The notes below the pieces were generated by a model. That model was not told the origin of the DNA. It saw nothing but the letters and a program-made list of their open reading frames with translations, and searched no databases. The position numbers were made by a program, and so were the translations under genes. DNA of 64,000 nt from Pectobacterium versatile (GTDB taxonomy: Bacteria > Pseudomonadota > Gammaproteobacteria > Enterobacterales > Enterobacteriaceae): contig NZ_JAINZP010000002.1 of NCBI RefSeq assembly GCF_020166435.1, positions 1 through 64,000 on the forward strand. The letters are read 5' to 3'. Positions 35,021 to 43,456 of the stretch are shown here, piece by piece (the stretch's first letter is position 1; each line of letters starts with the position of its first letter).

Positions 35021-36861
35021 GCAGCTACCCCTTCACGTTCGGCGCACATTTCAGGCATGTTGGCGCGTACCAATGCTTCGGCAAACGGAGGCGGAACAGC
35101 ATTACCGCAACGCGCTACCTGCTTATCTTTTGCGTATTTAACGCCGCGATAGTCTTGGTCGATGATGTACCAATCAGGGAAGCCCTGAGCGGCGTAAAGC
35201 TCATGCGGCTGCAACATGCGCATTCCGATATCTACGATCTGATAATCGATACCCTCGACTGTTACAAGTCCAAAGCGATCATTCGTCGTGACCGTGTGTA
35301 ATGGATCATTCAAGCTGACACCTTCTTTCTCATTGCCGTAATATTTCAACAAGAAAGCGCGCACTTCCCCGAAATGGTTTCCACCTGCGGTAACAGTTTG
35401 AAGCGGCGTGTCAGTGGGTTGGCCTGTGTTGGTGCCACGCATCTTGATAAGATTTGAGGTCACCAGCGCATGGTGATTGCCTGTCGTAAGCGTATGTGCT
35501 GGCGCGTCAACACTGCCGCCCGGATGCCCTGTGTTATTCACCAGCAATTGTGCAGCTACAACAGCGTGATGATCGACGGTAGTCACTGTGTGTGCAGGCT
35601 CATCCATCGCCACGCCTGCGCCGGTATAATTTCCGCCAAAATGTTTAGCCAGAAACGTGGAAACCAACTGCGATTTACCGCCACCGCCAGCCGTAATTGT
35701 GCCGTTTGGCTCGTCAACGCCGTGGCCTATGCTGTTGCCAAATTGCTGGGCTATTACCGGAGCCACAAGCAGGTGTTCGTTTTTGCTAGTGACTGTCGTT
35801 AATGGCGTTTCAGCGTCATATGCCATTCTGTCGCCACCAAACCCAGTTTGCCCAATGCGGGCAATGTATGGTGCAACTACTGCATAGCCGTGCGTCTTGG
35901 TGATCGTCTGCAATGGCTCATCGAGCGACTGACCACGGAAACAGTCATAGCGGGTCTTCGTTGATGTGTGGTTGCATTTCACGATAAACGGATTCGGATT
36001 GTTGATGACGAACCGCTCTAAACCACGCGCAATACGCTTCAAGGTGTTTTCCGCCAGCGGACGGGAACGTTCAAAAATGCTCGGGCATGGGATCGACCAG
36101 TCGATACATTCCGCCGCCGTTCTCCACGGTTGCAGTTTTCCAGCTTGAACCGCAGGTGATTTCGGGTCGCCGTGCGTAACCCCCGGCCATTCAACGGGAT
36201 GCCCATCGCAACGAATCACCATGAAGAATCTTTTGCGGATTGTCGGCGCGCCATAATCACAGGCACGCAGCTCGCGGTAATCAACGTTATACCCCAGCCC
36301 ACGAACCAACTGCCGCCCTTGCGCGCTGTTCTGCTCAATACCTAGGAATTCACACGCTTCGGCAAGAGCGGGATGATCTGCCGGAATCCCGCCAGACAGC
36401 ATGCCGCAGAATGATTCGAACGTTTCCCCTGCACACGCCGGATCGGGCTGCTGAGTTCCATCGTCATTAGTCAGAAGCGGTCCCCACGTTTTAAATTCCT
36501 CTACGTTCTCCAGCATCATTACGCGCGGACGAACCGCCAGCGCCCAGCGCAACACAATCCACGCCAAGCCGCGAATCTCTTTTTTTACTGGCTTGCTGCC
36601 TTTGGCTTTTGAAAAATGCCGACAGTCAGGCGAAAACCAAGCCAGACCAACAGGACGCCCAGCAGTTGCGGCCACCGGATCAATATCAAACACCGATTCG
36701 CAGTAATGCAGCGTGTCTGGGTGGTTAGTGGTGTGCATCGCAATCGCGTTAGGATCATGATTAATCGCAATATCGACACTGCGACCAATCGCCATCTCGA
36801 TCCCTGTGGAAGCTCCGCCGCCACCCGCAAAATTATCGACAACAATTTCCCTGTTTTTCAT
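35017..36861 (-). CDS. DNA (cytosine-5) methyltransferase (614 aa)
   Basis: C5-methyltransferase motifs are present in order: motif I DNFAGGGGAST (9-19), motif IV SPDCRHFSKAKG with the catalytic Cys at 80, motif VI LENVEEF (117-123), motif VIII RKRFFMVI, and motifs IX-X near the end (LQPHELYAAQGFPDWY, RCGNAVPPPFAEAL). Between VIII and IX, residues ~305-540 hold about seven repeats of roughly 35 residues with a (P)xxT(V/I)T core, in the place of the target-recognition domain. No cognate restriction gene is nearby, so a role in evading host restriction is likely. It overlaps both neighbours by 4 bp. Confidence 0.88.
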   Translation of the reverse strand: MKNREIVVDNFAGGGGASTGIEMAIGRSVDIAINHDPNAIAMHTTNHPDTLHYCESVFDIDPVAATAGRPVGLAWFSPDCRHFSKAKGSKPVKKEIRGLAWIVLRWALAVRPRVMMLENVEEFKTWGPLLTNDDGTQQPDPACAGETFESFCGMLSGGIPADHPALAEACEFLGIEQNSAQGRQLVRGLGYNVDYRELRACDYGAPTIRKRFFMVIRCDGHPVEWPGVTHGDPKSPAVQAGKLQPWRTAAECIDWSIPCPSIFERSRPLAENTLKRIARGLERFVINNPNPFIVKCNHTSTKTRYDCFRGQSLDEPLQTITKTHGYAVVAPYIARIGQTGFGGDRMAYDAETPLTTVTSKNEHLLVAPVIAQQFGNSIGHGVDEPNGTITAGGGGKSQLVSTFLAKHFGGNYTGAGVAMDEPAHTVTTVDHHAVVAAQLLVNNTGHPGGSVDAPAHTLTTGNHHALVTSNLIKMRGTNTGQPTDTPLQTVTAGGNHFGEVRAFLLKYYGNEKEGVSLNDPLHTVTTNDRFGLVTVEGIDYQIVDIGMRMLQPHELYAAQGFPDWYIIDQDYRGVKYAKDKQVARCGNAVPPPFAEALVRANMPEMCAEREGVAA

Positions 36862-37733
36862 GCTGCGGCTCCCATGGCTACTGACAATGTTTCTGCGGTC
36901 GTGATGATTGCTGAATCCGGTACGCCTTCGAGCTTCAGGCGGTTGATATGACTGCGGAGTTTGTTTTGAAGACCAGTTGGAAGCGTGGTTGCTGTAGAAA
37001 CTCGCTCAAACAGGAAATTAACCTCCGCAGGCCAGACAGTGTTTCCTGTGTCCGGAGTCTGAATAACGTCTGGACGATACGTGCGCACTAACCGCCCCGC
37101 TTCACGCCGGATCTGCGCTAAAAACGCTTCGCCTGTTGCCAACAGTTTTTCCCGTTGAATGTAGCTGATAGCTGAACCACGCCATTCCTTATCAAACACG
37201 GCGATTGCTGCGCCAAAGCCTGCACTGCTGGGGATCTGTTTATCGTCTTTCGGCTTGAACCAAGTGGGGACGTCAAAACCGATACGTCCACGGATGAATG
37301 CAACGTGATCGGCTTGCTCCGGCCACCACACTTCGGACGTGGCTGACTTGATGAGAAAGACATAGCGCCCGCCTCGTTCCCGCATTTGAGCCGTGTGAGC
37401 CATGATGTGACGCATACCGGTGATGTATTCGCCCTCATGCATTTTCGCTGTGCTGTACGGAGGGTTAGCGAATGCGGCACCGTTCAACTCGGCCAACCGT
37501 GCCGCCCAATCCTGCGCCAGCGCGTTATCCTCTGCCGTGTAAAACGCCGGACATTTGCTATTTTCGCCATCGGTAAACAGATCGAGCACCAGTGGACCAA
37601 ACATCGCATTGATACCCCAGAAAAGCGGATCAGGCGTGCGCCATTGGTCACCAACATCTTTCAGAAGATGTGCGGGTTCTGATTTCTGGCGCAGCAAGGA
37701 AGATACATACTCAGTTTCGGAGAAATCGATCAT
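36858..37733 (-). CDS. phage DNA N-6-adenine methyltransferase (291 aa)
   Basis: This belongs to the phage Dam-like family (PF05869 type). Near the N-terminus is QWRTPDPLFWGINAMFGPL, then LDLFTDGENSKCPAFYTAED, and the catalytic NPPY at residues 90-93. VFLIKSATSEVWWPE follows. The enzyme would methylate adenine in phage and host DNA, paired with the cytosine methyltransferase just downstream. An extra ~60-residue C-terminus with a basic helical pattern is unassigned. Its start overlaps the stop of a preceding short reading frame (37730-37864). Confidence 0.85.
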   Translation of the reverse strand: MIDFSETEYVSSLLRQKSEPAHLLKDVGDQWRTPDPLFWGINAMFGPLVLDLFTDGENSKCPAFYTAEDNALAQDWAARLAELNGAAFANPPYSTAKMHEGEYITGMRHIMAHTAQMRERGGRYVFLIKSATSEVWWPEQADHVAFIRGRIGFDVPTWFKPKDDKQIPSSAGFGAAIAVFDKEWRGSAISYIQREKLLATGEAFLAQIRREAGRLVRTYRPDVIQTPDTGNTVWPAEVNFLFERVSTATTLPTGLQNKLRSHINRLKLEGVPDSAIITTAETLSVAMGAAA

Positions 37734-37864
37734 GCGACATCCCTCCCCGCAATAATCGCCAGGAGGTCTTCAGCACGCGACTCGAAGAAGTGCGGCTGTG
37801 TCTCACGCGGATTCGCCGGGCTGGTGATGTTTTTACCGTAACGCAGTCCCTGTGATGTAACGGA
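37730..37864 (-). other. coding-like frame of 44 codons after an in-frame amber stop
   Basis: Immediately after the TAG that ends the KilA-N gene, the same frame stays open for 44 codons and ends in a TGA that overlaps the ATG of the adenine methyltransferase. The peptide looks like real coding sequence (RYGKNITSPANPRETQPHFF, then ESRAEDLLAIIAGRDVA). No ATG, GTG or TTG precedes it. Either it is read through from KilA-N by suppression of the amber codon, or it starts at an unusual codon, or it is a decayed start. I cannot tell which. Confidence 0.45.
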
Positions 37865-38506
37865 CTAAAATGACTTGATCTGCTTCCCTGTGCTGGGGCG
37901 CGTTTTACGCTCAACAATCCCCGCGGCCTCCAGCCGGACATACGCGATCGCCGCCGTCATGCTGAAACCATGCTGGCGCAACAAATCGGTAAGGGACTTC
38001 GTTGAGCGACTGGATCCATCGACTGCATCGCTAGGCGAATCGATCGCGTAGCTAGGCATCATGTTAGGTATGCCAATGACCGACTGTAATTTTTGATAAG
38101 CCCCGAGTTTTGAACTGTTCGACAGATTTAGCAGCCGAGCAGCAGACTCTATAATCAAGATGCCTGCTTGTACCCGATCACTAATATTGCCAACTGTTGG
38201 GTTTACGTTTGCCACGCTATCGAAAGTACGAATGACTTTCAAATGAAATGCAGGACTGATCCACATCGCATAGGCGTAGACTAATTCTCGGCAAGCGAAT
38301 GTCCCAATCCCTTGTTTTGAATGGATTGCTGGAATTCCAGCAATCTCTATTTCAGCGATTAACGCTTTCGTCTGATCGAGCATAAGCCAGTTACCAGGCT
38401 TATGACGAGCCTCTCCGCCGGCTGCACGGTGCAGATCGTTTAAGCTATAACGCCCTTCGGCATCCTGACGGACAACCACATCCGCGATAATGATCGGCGT
38501 GTTCAT
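37865..38506 (-). CDS. KilA-N domain protein (213 aa)
   Basis: The N-terminal half matches the KilA-N domain: [20 protein letters not shown] followed by WLMLD, then [20 protein letters not shown] and [11 protein letters not shown]. The C-terminal half carries a helix-turn-helix-like segment ([20 protein letters not shown]) followed by a basic tail. KilA-N proteins bind DNA and often act in phage regulation or host inhibition. It overlaps rdgC by 4 bp and lies ahead of the two methyltransferases. Confidence 0.8.
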   Translation of the reverse strand: MNTPIIIADVVVRQDAEGRYSLNDLHRAAGGEARHKPGNWLMLDQTKALIAEIEIAGIPAIHSKQGIGTFACRELVYAYAMWISPAFHLKVIRTFDSVANVNPTVGNISDRVQAGILIIESAARLLNLSNSSKLGAYQKLQSVIGIPNMMPSYAIDSPSDAVDGSSRSTKSLTDLLRQHGFSMTAAIAYVRLEAAGIVERKTRPSTGKQIKSF

Positions 38507-39636
38507 TGCACCACCTCCCCGATCACTGTCCGTGTGCCGTCATGCGTCGGCGCGGAGACTACGCCTTTTCTTTCCATCGCTTCAATCAAATGCGCCGCGC
38601 GGTTATAGCCAATACGGAAATGACGCTGAAGCCCTGAAATTGTCGCGCGACCGGATGTCTGCACAAACTGAACCGCATCAGGATAAAGTTTGTCGTCCTG
38701 CAAATCGTAGTTTTCAGGCTGAGGTGCCACGCGTTTCACTTCACCGCCCAACGCCGCTACCAGCTCGCGAATCAGCGCAGATAATTCCCCTGTCAGCAAC
38801 ACGAAATCAGCGTCAAAGCGTGCGACTTCATCTGCACGATCGATGTCGTCATTCTGCTCGAGTAAAACATCGGAGAATTTCAGTTTTTTGAGGCTGCCGT
38901 CATCGGCCAGCACAAAGCTGATGCGTTCACGCCATTCCAGCGCCAGCTTGGTGACCAGTTTGCCTGCGTCGATATGATTGGTGATTTCGTCACTGGTCAG
39001 ATCCTGATGCTTGCTACGCAGAATACCGCCTTCTTCCAGCACTGCTTTCAGCTCGGCCTCTTCCTGCAAGGCAAAACCTGCAGGAGCTTTACCGTTGCGA
39101 ACCCACTCGGTCAGTGTCAATTCAATGGGCGTTTCCAGCGCCAGCGGCACGACGGGCAGCGATCCCAGCGTTTTACGCAGCAGCGCCAGCGCGTCTTCGG
39201 CTTTTTTGCCGCTGGCGGCATCCACGATGATTAGCCCAGCCCCTGCGTTAATCCAAATCTTGGTGGTATGGTATTTACTGAACGCACGCGGCAGGAGCGT
39301 TTGGATAACTTCATCTTTCAGAGCGTCTTTCTCGGTTTTCTTCAGACGACGCTGTTGCACGGTTTCCATACTGTCGATTTTGGCTGCCAGTTCACGCGCA
39401 ATCACTGGCGCAGGCAGGATCTTTTCTTCACGCTGCAACGTAAGCATGATCTGCCCGTTAGCCTGGTGAGAAAGCGTATCAAGCAGCGGAGAAATCGGCG
39501 ATACCCAGCCCGTTTTCGCTCTGTCCTGGCTGCCGCATGGGGTGAAGGCAAACGGAGCCAGTTTCTCTTCCAGAGAGTCAAACATCACATCGCTATTCAG
39601 GCGATAAATCAGTGCATTTTTAAACGTAATACTCAT
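38503..39636 (-). CDS. RdgC-like protein with C-terminal FtsK-gamma domain (377 aa)
   Basis: Residues 1 to about 305 match RdgC, the ring-shaped DNA-binding protein that limits RecA activity: [51 protein letters not shown] and [15 protein letters not shown]. Residues 316-372 match the FtsK gamma winged helix: [20 protein letters not shown], then [20 protein letters not shown]. In FtsK this domain reads the KOPS sequence and touches XerD. Ordinary RdgC ends near residue 303, so this is a fusion. The gene starts in a copy of the repeated start cassette and lies beside the replication genes. Confidence 0.85.
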   Translation of the reverse strand: MSITFKNALIYRLNSDVMFDSLEEKLAPFAFTPCGSQDRAKTGWVSPISPLLDTLSHQANGQIMLTLQREEKILPAPVIARELAAKIDSMETVQQRRLKKTEKDALKDEVIQTLLPRAFSKYHTTKIWINAGAGLIIVDAASGKKAEDALALLRKTLGSLPVVPLALETPIELTLTEWVRNGKAPAGFALQEEAELKAVLEEGGILRSKHQDLTSDEITNHIDAGKLVTKLALEWRERISFVLADDGSLKKLKFSDVLLEQNDDIDRADEVARFDADFVLLTGELSALIRELVAALGGEVKRVAPQPENYDLQDDKLYPDAVQFVQTSGRATISGLQRHFRIGYNRAAHLIEAMERKGVVSAPTHDGTRTVIGEVVQ

Positions 39637-40451
39637 TGGTCAGCCCTTATTGCTTGGTTTTCATCGGTTGTGCTGTGGTCAGCAGCACGGCGTAACTCGT
39701 CTTGGTAGCGCTTATCTAATTCCTTGTTTGCTTGTGCTCGTCGTTCATCCTGTTCGTGCCGTTCCTGCGCTTCCCGTTGTTCTTTCTGATCCAGCAATAT
39801 CCCGGCGAATGCCTGAATTTTTGCCAACATTCCATCTCGTTTTGCTCTGTCCACCTTTGGCGGCGGCAAGCTGACGGGCGGGGATAAATATCGCGTAGCG
39901 TCCGGTGCGGGTAGTAACCCTGCGTTAACGGCCTGCTCTATCGCACCTTTCACAGCCCCTTTGTCCCAACCTTCCGAAACCGTCCACTGCGGCAAAGCGC
40001 CAGAAGATTGAGCGGTAGCAATCAGGCGTTCATAGGCTGCGATAAACGCCATCCGAGCCCCAACACGATCGCCATCAGTGAAAATAGGTTCAGCAACGCG
40101 CCATGCCTGAGCGATCTCCGTCGTCCAAATCAGCGTGTTGGCCTCATCCTGAGCAGGCAGCGCGATTGCCCACGCTTCATTGGCGCTAACCCATGACGGG
40201 CGGCCAGTGAGCCGCTGGATGTTGCGAATGATATCGGCGGGTTTTGGTGCATAGCGCCCCTGATCGGGATCGGTGATCCATTGGCTGAGCGCCTGCCGGA
40301 TCAGCCCGATATCGAATGAGCCGACGGCATTCCAGTACAGACGGATAACGGATTTCGATGAATCCTTGCCGTACACGGCCAGTGTCGCTTTCAGCAGTTC
40401 GGCAAATTCACGCTTCTCCGCCAGCTCGGTGCGTTCGTCAGTAGCGACCAT
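39633..40451 (-). CDS. probable helicase loader / replication protein P-like (272 aa)
   Basis: The protein follows the O-like initiator and overlaps it by 14 bp, the order seen in lambda O-P. The N-terminus ([20 protein letters not shown], then [12 protein letters not shown]) and the segment [20 protein letters not shown] are common in enterobacterial prophage replication proteins. The C-terminal ~60 residues are a charged helix rich in Glu, Arg and Gln. The ATG at 40451 is chosen over a longer frame that lies inside the upstream gene. A loader role for DnaB is inferred from order and length. Confidence 0.65.
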   Translation of the reverse strand: MVATDERTELAEKREFAELLKATLAVYGKDSSKSVIRLYWNAVGSFDIGLIRQALSQWITDPDQGRYAPKPADIIRNIQRLTGRPSWVSANEAWAIALPAQDEANTLIWTTEIAQAWRVAEPIFTDGDRVGARMAFIAAYERLIATAQSSGALPQWTVSEGWDKGAVKGAIEQAVNAGLLPAPDATRYLSPPVSLPPPKVDRAKRDGMLAKIQAFAGILLDQKEQREAQERHEQDERRAQANKELDKRYQDELRRAADHSTTDENQAIRADQ

Positions 40452-41364
40452 CGATATCTCCCCGGTTATCCAGCGCCTGTGCTTCCTCCTGTAGCCACTC
40501 TTCGAACACCTGCGCGTTACGGGCTTCAAGCGCCTCCTGCTTGTTCAGCGGTACAACACCGCGCCCAGACTGATTACGGTTCGCCAACCATTCAAACTTC
40601 AGCCCCTGCCATCCGGCGGCCATCGCCTCGCCCAATGCCTGATCAACCGTCCAACCAGCGTTAACGGCTTTCGTCAGCTCTTGGCCTAGAATATTCACGA
40701 CGGTTTGCGTGATCAGGGCGCGTTTGGCTTTACGGTGCTTCACGTAATCCCCCCAGACCTGATCGCTGGGCAATGTCGGGAACGCAGAAAAATCGAATGC
40801 AGCCAGTGATGATTTCAGCGCGATTTTTCGCGTGGGCGTACCTTGTGATTCATGTTTTGAATTTACTTGTGGATCATGTGTTGAATTTACTTGTGGATCG
40901 CCTCCAGAATCTGGAGGGTCAAAACATGCTTTAGCGCCAGATTCTGGAGGGTGAAAACCGCTTGAACCTCCAGATTTCAGAGGGTCAGATTTTGAACCGT
41001 CAGATTCTGGAGGGTGAGGATTTGATACCCGTTTAGCCAGTCTGGCCGCTTTAACTTTGGCTATTTCCTGTAAGGCAACTTCTTCCAATCGCTCAGCGTT
41101 CAGGTAATACAGATTTGAGGTATTACGGTTACCTTTACGGCGTCCTTCACGATACAACCAACCCGCTTCTTCCAACTCCGCCATTGCGCCACGTATGGTG
41201 CTTTCCCCAGCGCCTAACTGTCGGGCAATAGTTTCCACGCTGGGATAGCTGATACCATCGTCATTCGAGTAATCAGCCAAACGCACCATGATCAGAAGTT
41301 TTGTATTTTTGATGCCATTGGCGGCACACGCTTCCCATACGTGGCCGGTTAACTTGCTGCTCAT
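40438..41364 (-). CDS. replication initiator, O-like with winged helix (308 aa)
   Basis: Residues ~18-80 form a winged helix-turn-helix (TKLLIMVRLADYSNDDGISY, then PSVETIARQLGAGESTIRGA), as in phage replication initiators of the HTH_36 type. Residues ~125-185 are low-complexity, with PPESG and DPQVNSTHDPQVNSKHESQG repeats; in lambda O the equivalent region of the gene carries ori iterons. On the plus strand 40850-41010 contains the repeated motif CCAGATTCTGGAGGGT, so the replication origin may lie here. The C-terminal ~100 residues are helical. Confidence 0.7.
   Translation of the reverse strand: MSSKLTGHVWEACAANGIKNTKLLIMVRLADYSNDDGISYPSVETIARQLGAGESTIRGAMAELEEAGWLYREGRRKGNRNTSNLYYLNAERLEEVALQEIAKVKAARLAKRVSNPHPPESDGSKSDPLKSGGSSGFHPPESGAKACFDPPDSGGDPQVNSTHDPQVNSKHESQGTPTRKIALKSSLAAFDFSAFPTLPSDQVWGDYVKHRKAKRALITQTVVNILGQELTKAVNAGWTVDQALGEAMAAGWQGLKFEWLANRNQSGRGVVPLNKQEALEARNAQVFEEWLQEEAQALDNRGDIDGRY
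40910..41015. repeat. iteron-like repeats inside the replication initiator gene
   Basis: The motif CCAGA(A/T)T(C/T)(C/T)(G/A)GAGGGTxxAAA recurs about four times: near 40905-40925, 40940-40955, 40968-40988 and 40999-41015. In lambda, the origin of replication lies as iterons within gene O. Coding for repeated PPESG-type residues could also explain the repeat. Confidence 0.5.
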
Positions 41365-41534
41365 TTGACCTCCGTATAATATTTTTGAATTTTCCACAGC
41401 GGCTGACAGCAAGGGTGTGGATAGCCATCACGCATAAAAATCACCAGCTTGTTGGCTCGGTCATACCCAGTAACATGCACAATCACGCCGCGCTGATCTC
41501 GGTAGCGCCGATCAAGCGGCTGAACATGTGTCAT
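41361..41534 (-). CDS. DUF4222 family protein (57 aa)
   Basis: The sequence MTHVQPLDRRYRDQRGVIVH, then VTGYDRANKLVIFMRDGYPH and a Cys-Cys pair, matches DUF4222, a small protein in the cII-O region of many lambdoid prophages. The ATG at 41534 is chosen because it starts the conserved domain and overlaps the upstream gene; a longer open frame has no support. Function is unknown. Confidence 0.78.
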   Translation of the reverse strand: MTHVQPLDRRYRDQRGVIVHVTGYDRANKLVIFMRDGYPHPCCQPLWKIQKYYTEVK

Positions 41535-41706
41535 GCTCGCCTGCCGTGTCGATTTCTGCCGGAGGCTGCTGGCGGGAATAAAACGCTTGCGCCATACCAG
41601 ACAAAGCCCCTGTGATTGCCAAACGCCGAGTTTCATCCCCGGCGATATCAAGTTTTTTGCCGACGATCTCGGCAATCATTTCGATACCTTGCGTTTGATT
41701 CATCAT
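41512..41706 (-). CDS. small early protein (64 aa)
   Basis: The short protein begins MMNQTQGIEMIAEIVGKKLD and is helical, with IAGDETRRLAITGALSGMA in the middle and an acidic tail ending in two Ala. Its ATG overlaps the upstream stop (ATGATGA) and its end overlaps DUF4222 by 23 bp, typical of tightly packed phage early genes. No family is recognised. Confidence 0.6.
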   Translation of the reverse strand: MMNQTQGIEMIAEIVGKKLDIAGDETRRLAITGALSGMAQAFYSRQQPPAEIDTAGEHDTCSAA

Positions 41707-42056
41707 GCAGCTCCTTCCGGTGCCAGCGGCAACCAATCGGGGATCGGCAAACCTGCGGCCTTGAGTTCAGAATGAACGTGATTCAGCATTTCAGGGGATT
41801 CGGCGAACATTGCCAGAAAGCCACGAATGGCAGCGGTATTAGTTTCAACGGCGGGATTGGATGACATGGCGCCAGCCACACTTTTGATGGTGGCCGCTTC
41901 ACTTTCCGTCCAGCGGGTTTTGATCTGGTCTTCCCGCACAACATGGAACGGTAAGCCAGCCTTGCCCACTTTCTTGCGGGAAAGCAATTCCTTGCGAACG
42001 CCAGAAGCGATCGCGGCCCCTGCCGTTGGTGCGGCAGGTTGACGTATTGTGGTCAT
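41703..42056 (-). CDS. early protein of unknown role after cro (117 aa)
   Basis: The position, immediately after cro and before the replication genes, is where lambda keeps cII. The protein is not recognisably CII-like: it has a Pro/Ala-rich N-terminus, a basic middle (GVRKELLSRKKVGKAGLPFH) and a helical C-terminal half (RGFLAMFAESPEMLNHVHSE). A helix-turn-helix is not obvious. It starts in a copy of the repeated start cassette (TAAGGACTAACCAATGACC). Confidence 0.6.
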   Translation of the reverse strand: MTTIRQPAAPTAGAAIASGVRKELLSRKKVGKAGLPFHVVREDQIKTRWTESEAATIKSVAGAMSSNPAVETNTAAIRGFLAMFAESPEMLNHVHSELKAAGLPIPDWLPLAPEGAA

Positions 42057-42072
42057 TGGTTAGTCCTTAGTT

Positions 42073-42318
42073 TTACTGCTTTTCCAAACTTTGCACTTGG
42101 TCAGGGTGCGGAAATAGATGTGGCAAATCTGGGCGAATTTGGTATGCCGAGATGATGCTGTTTGTTGCAATTTCAATACGCTTGGCATTTTCAGCAGATA
42201 CCTTCTTCTTTCCGTGCAGCCATGCCCAAACTGTAGGCTGCTTAACGCCGCAGGCTGTGGCTAGCTTCTGCTGACTGCCAACAAGCTTAATAGCTTCGGA
42301 TATAGCTTTGGTAGACAT
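42073..42318 (-). CDS. cro: Cro-like regulator (81 aa)
   Basis: This is a YdaS/Cro-type helix-turn-helix protein: KAISEAIKLVGSQQKLATAC, then GVKQPTVWAWLHGKKKVSAE. It is divergent from cI across the operator region, as in lambda. The ATG at 42318 is used because an AGAGG ribosome site precedes it and the domain begins there; the longer open frame would run back into the operators. It should repress the cI promoter and lower early transcription once lytic growth is under way. Confidence 0.85.
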   Translation of the reverse strand: MSTKAISEAIKLVGSQQKLATACGVKQPTVWAWLHGKKKVSAENAKRIEIATNSIISAYQIRPDLPHLFPHPDQVQSLEKQ

Positions 42319-42348
42319 AAATAAAACCTCTAGTTTTAACTCACCAAA

Positions 42349-42417
42349 ATAATAACCAAAGCTATTCATAAAGTAAATAACCATAGCTATTTGACTAAAA
42401 ATAGCCACAGCTATAAG
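42349..42417. promoter_or_regulatory. OR-like operator region with divergent promoters
   Basis: Three 16-bp imperfect palindromes with half-site AATARCYA lie at 42351-42366 (AATAACCAAAGCTATT), 42376-42391 (AATAACCATAGCTATT) and 42400-42415 (AATAGCCACAGCTATA), spaced 25 and 24 bp. The leftward (cro) promoter is TTTACT (42372-42377), a 17-bp spacer, TATTAT (42349-42354). A rightward promoter for cI is TTGACT (42391-42396) with TATAAG (42412-42417), spacer 15 bp. Each promoter overlaps operators, so the layout is that of a lambda-type switch. Confidence 0.85.
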
Positions 42418-42426
42418 TTTATGCCT

Positions 42427-43170
42427 ATGAAAAAAGAGACTTTTGCAGACAGGCTGAATCTGGCCATGAGGGAATCAGGGGTTAATCAACCAACCCTTGC
42501 AGAGGCTATTGGTATTAAACAGCCAAGTGTATGGAAAATGACGACTGGCAAGACCCAAAACCCTCGGAAATTGCTGGAAATATCAAAAGTTCTCAATGTC
42601 CGGCCAGAATGGCTATCTAGCGGCGAAGGGCCGATGCGTCCTGATCGCGCAGCACCGTCACAACCACAACAGGAATCTTCCATTCCGCATAAATCAGAAT
42701 GGGGTTCAGTGGCAGCTTGGGATAGCAAAACTGCATTATCAGGGGATGAAGTTGAAGTGCCTTTTCTTAGGGATATCGAGTTTGCCTGTGGTGACGGGCG
42801 CATTCAGGATGACGACTACAACGGCTTTAAACTTCGTTTTTCCAAGTCAACCTTACGCAAGGTTGGCGCAAATACCGACGGTTCCGGCGTTCTCTGCTTT
42901 CCCGTAACGGGTGACAGCATGGAGCCGATGATCCCCGACGGCACCACCGTCGCAGTGGACACCAACAATAAGCGCATCGTTGACGGTAAAATTTACGCCA
43001 TTGCTCAGGAAGGCGGCGGCAACGATAAGCTCAAGCGCATTAAGCAGCTTTACCGCAAACCTGGTGGAATTGTCGTGATCCACAGCTTTAATCGGGATAC
43101 TGATGAAGAGGCATATGAGTCTGAACTTGAGATTATTGGGCGGGTTTTTTGGTATTCGGTGTTGATTTGA
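42427..43170 (+). CDS. cI: CI-type prophage repressor with S24 peptidase domain (247 aa)
   Basis: The N-terminal helix-turn-helix is FADRLNLAMRESGVNQPTLA, then EAIGIKQPSVWKMTTGKTQN. The C-terminal LexA/S24 domain has the likely self-cleavage pair Cys121-Gly122 (EFACGDG), nucleophile Ser164 (VTGDSMEPMIP) and general base Lys203 (KLKRIKQL). The protein should bind the five AATARCYA operators and be inactivated in the SOS response. The ATG at 42427 is chosen because the TATAAG -10 would start transcription at about 42424-42427, implying a leaderless mRNA like lambda PRM; ATGs at 42391 or 42421 lie at or before that point. Confidence 0.88.
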   Translation: MKKETFADRLNLAMRESGVNQPTLAEAIGIKQPSVWKMTTGKTQNPRKLLEISKVLNVRPEWLSSGEGPMRPDRAAPSQPQQESSIPHKSEWGSVAAWDSKTALSGDEVEVPFLRDIEFACGDGRIQDDDYNGFKLRFSKSTLRKVGANTDGSGVLCFPVTGDSMEPMIPDGTTVAVDTNNKRIVDGKIYAIAQEGGGNDKLKRIKQLYRKPGGIVVIHSFNRDTDEEAYESELEIIGRVFWYSVLI

Positions 43171-43188
43171 CCATTTTTATCATAGCCA

Positions 43189-43431
43189 ATGGATGAAATT
43201 ATTATGGATAGCAAAAGCCGATTTACTCCTGAGGAGCAAAGAGAAATAGCTGAAGCCATAGAACGTAATGAGCAAGACGCTCGGCGGAAAAGAGATAATT
43301 TTGGCACTGCCCTCCTTATCGTTTGGGTTCTTGTCGCAACACTACTGGCAAAAAATACTGACCTTGGGCTTACAGTATCCGGTTTTATTGGTCTGGCTTC
43401 TGGATGGTTTGTCGCTTCGCAATTAAAATGA
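43189..43431 (+). CDS. membrane protein downstream of cI (80 aa)
   Basis: The first ~35 residues are charged (RFTPEEQREIAEAIERNEQD) and the rest has two hydrophobic segments (about 39-54 and 58-78). It follows cI by 18 bp and could be co-transcribed with it in the lysogen. That place is often used for superinfection exclusion or other lysogeny genes. Start choice is uncertain: ATGs at 43189 and 43204 are in frame and neither has a strong ribosome site. Confidence 0.6.
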   Translation: MDEIIMDSKSRFTPEEQREIAEAIERNEQDARRKRDNFGTALLIVWVLVATLLAKNTDLGLTVSGFIGLASGWFVASQLK

Positions 43432-43456
43432 GCAGGATCACGGCGAGAGAAATGGG

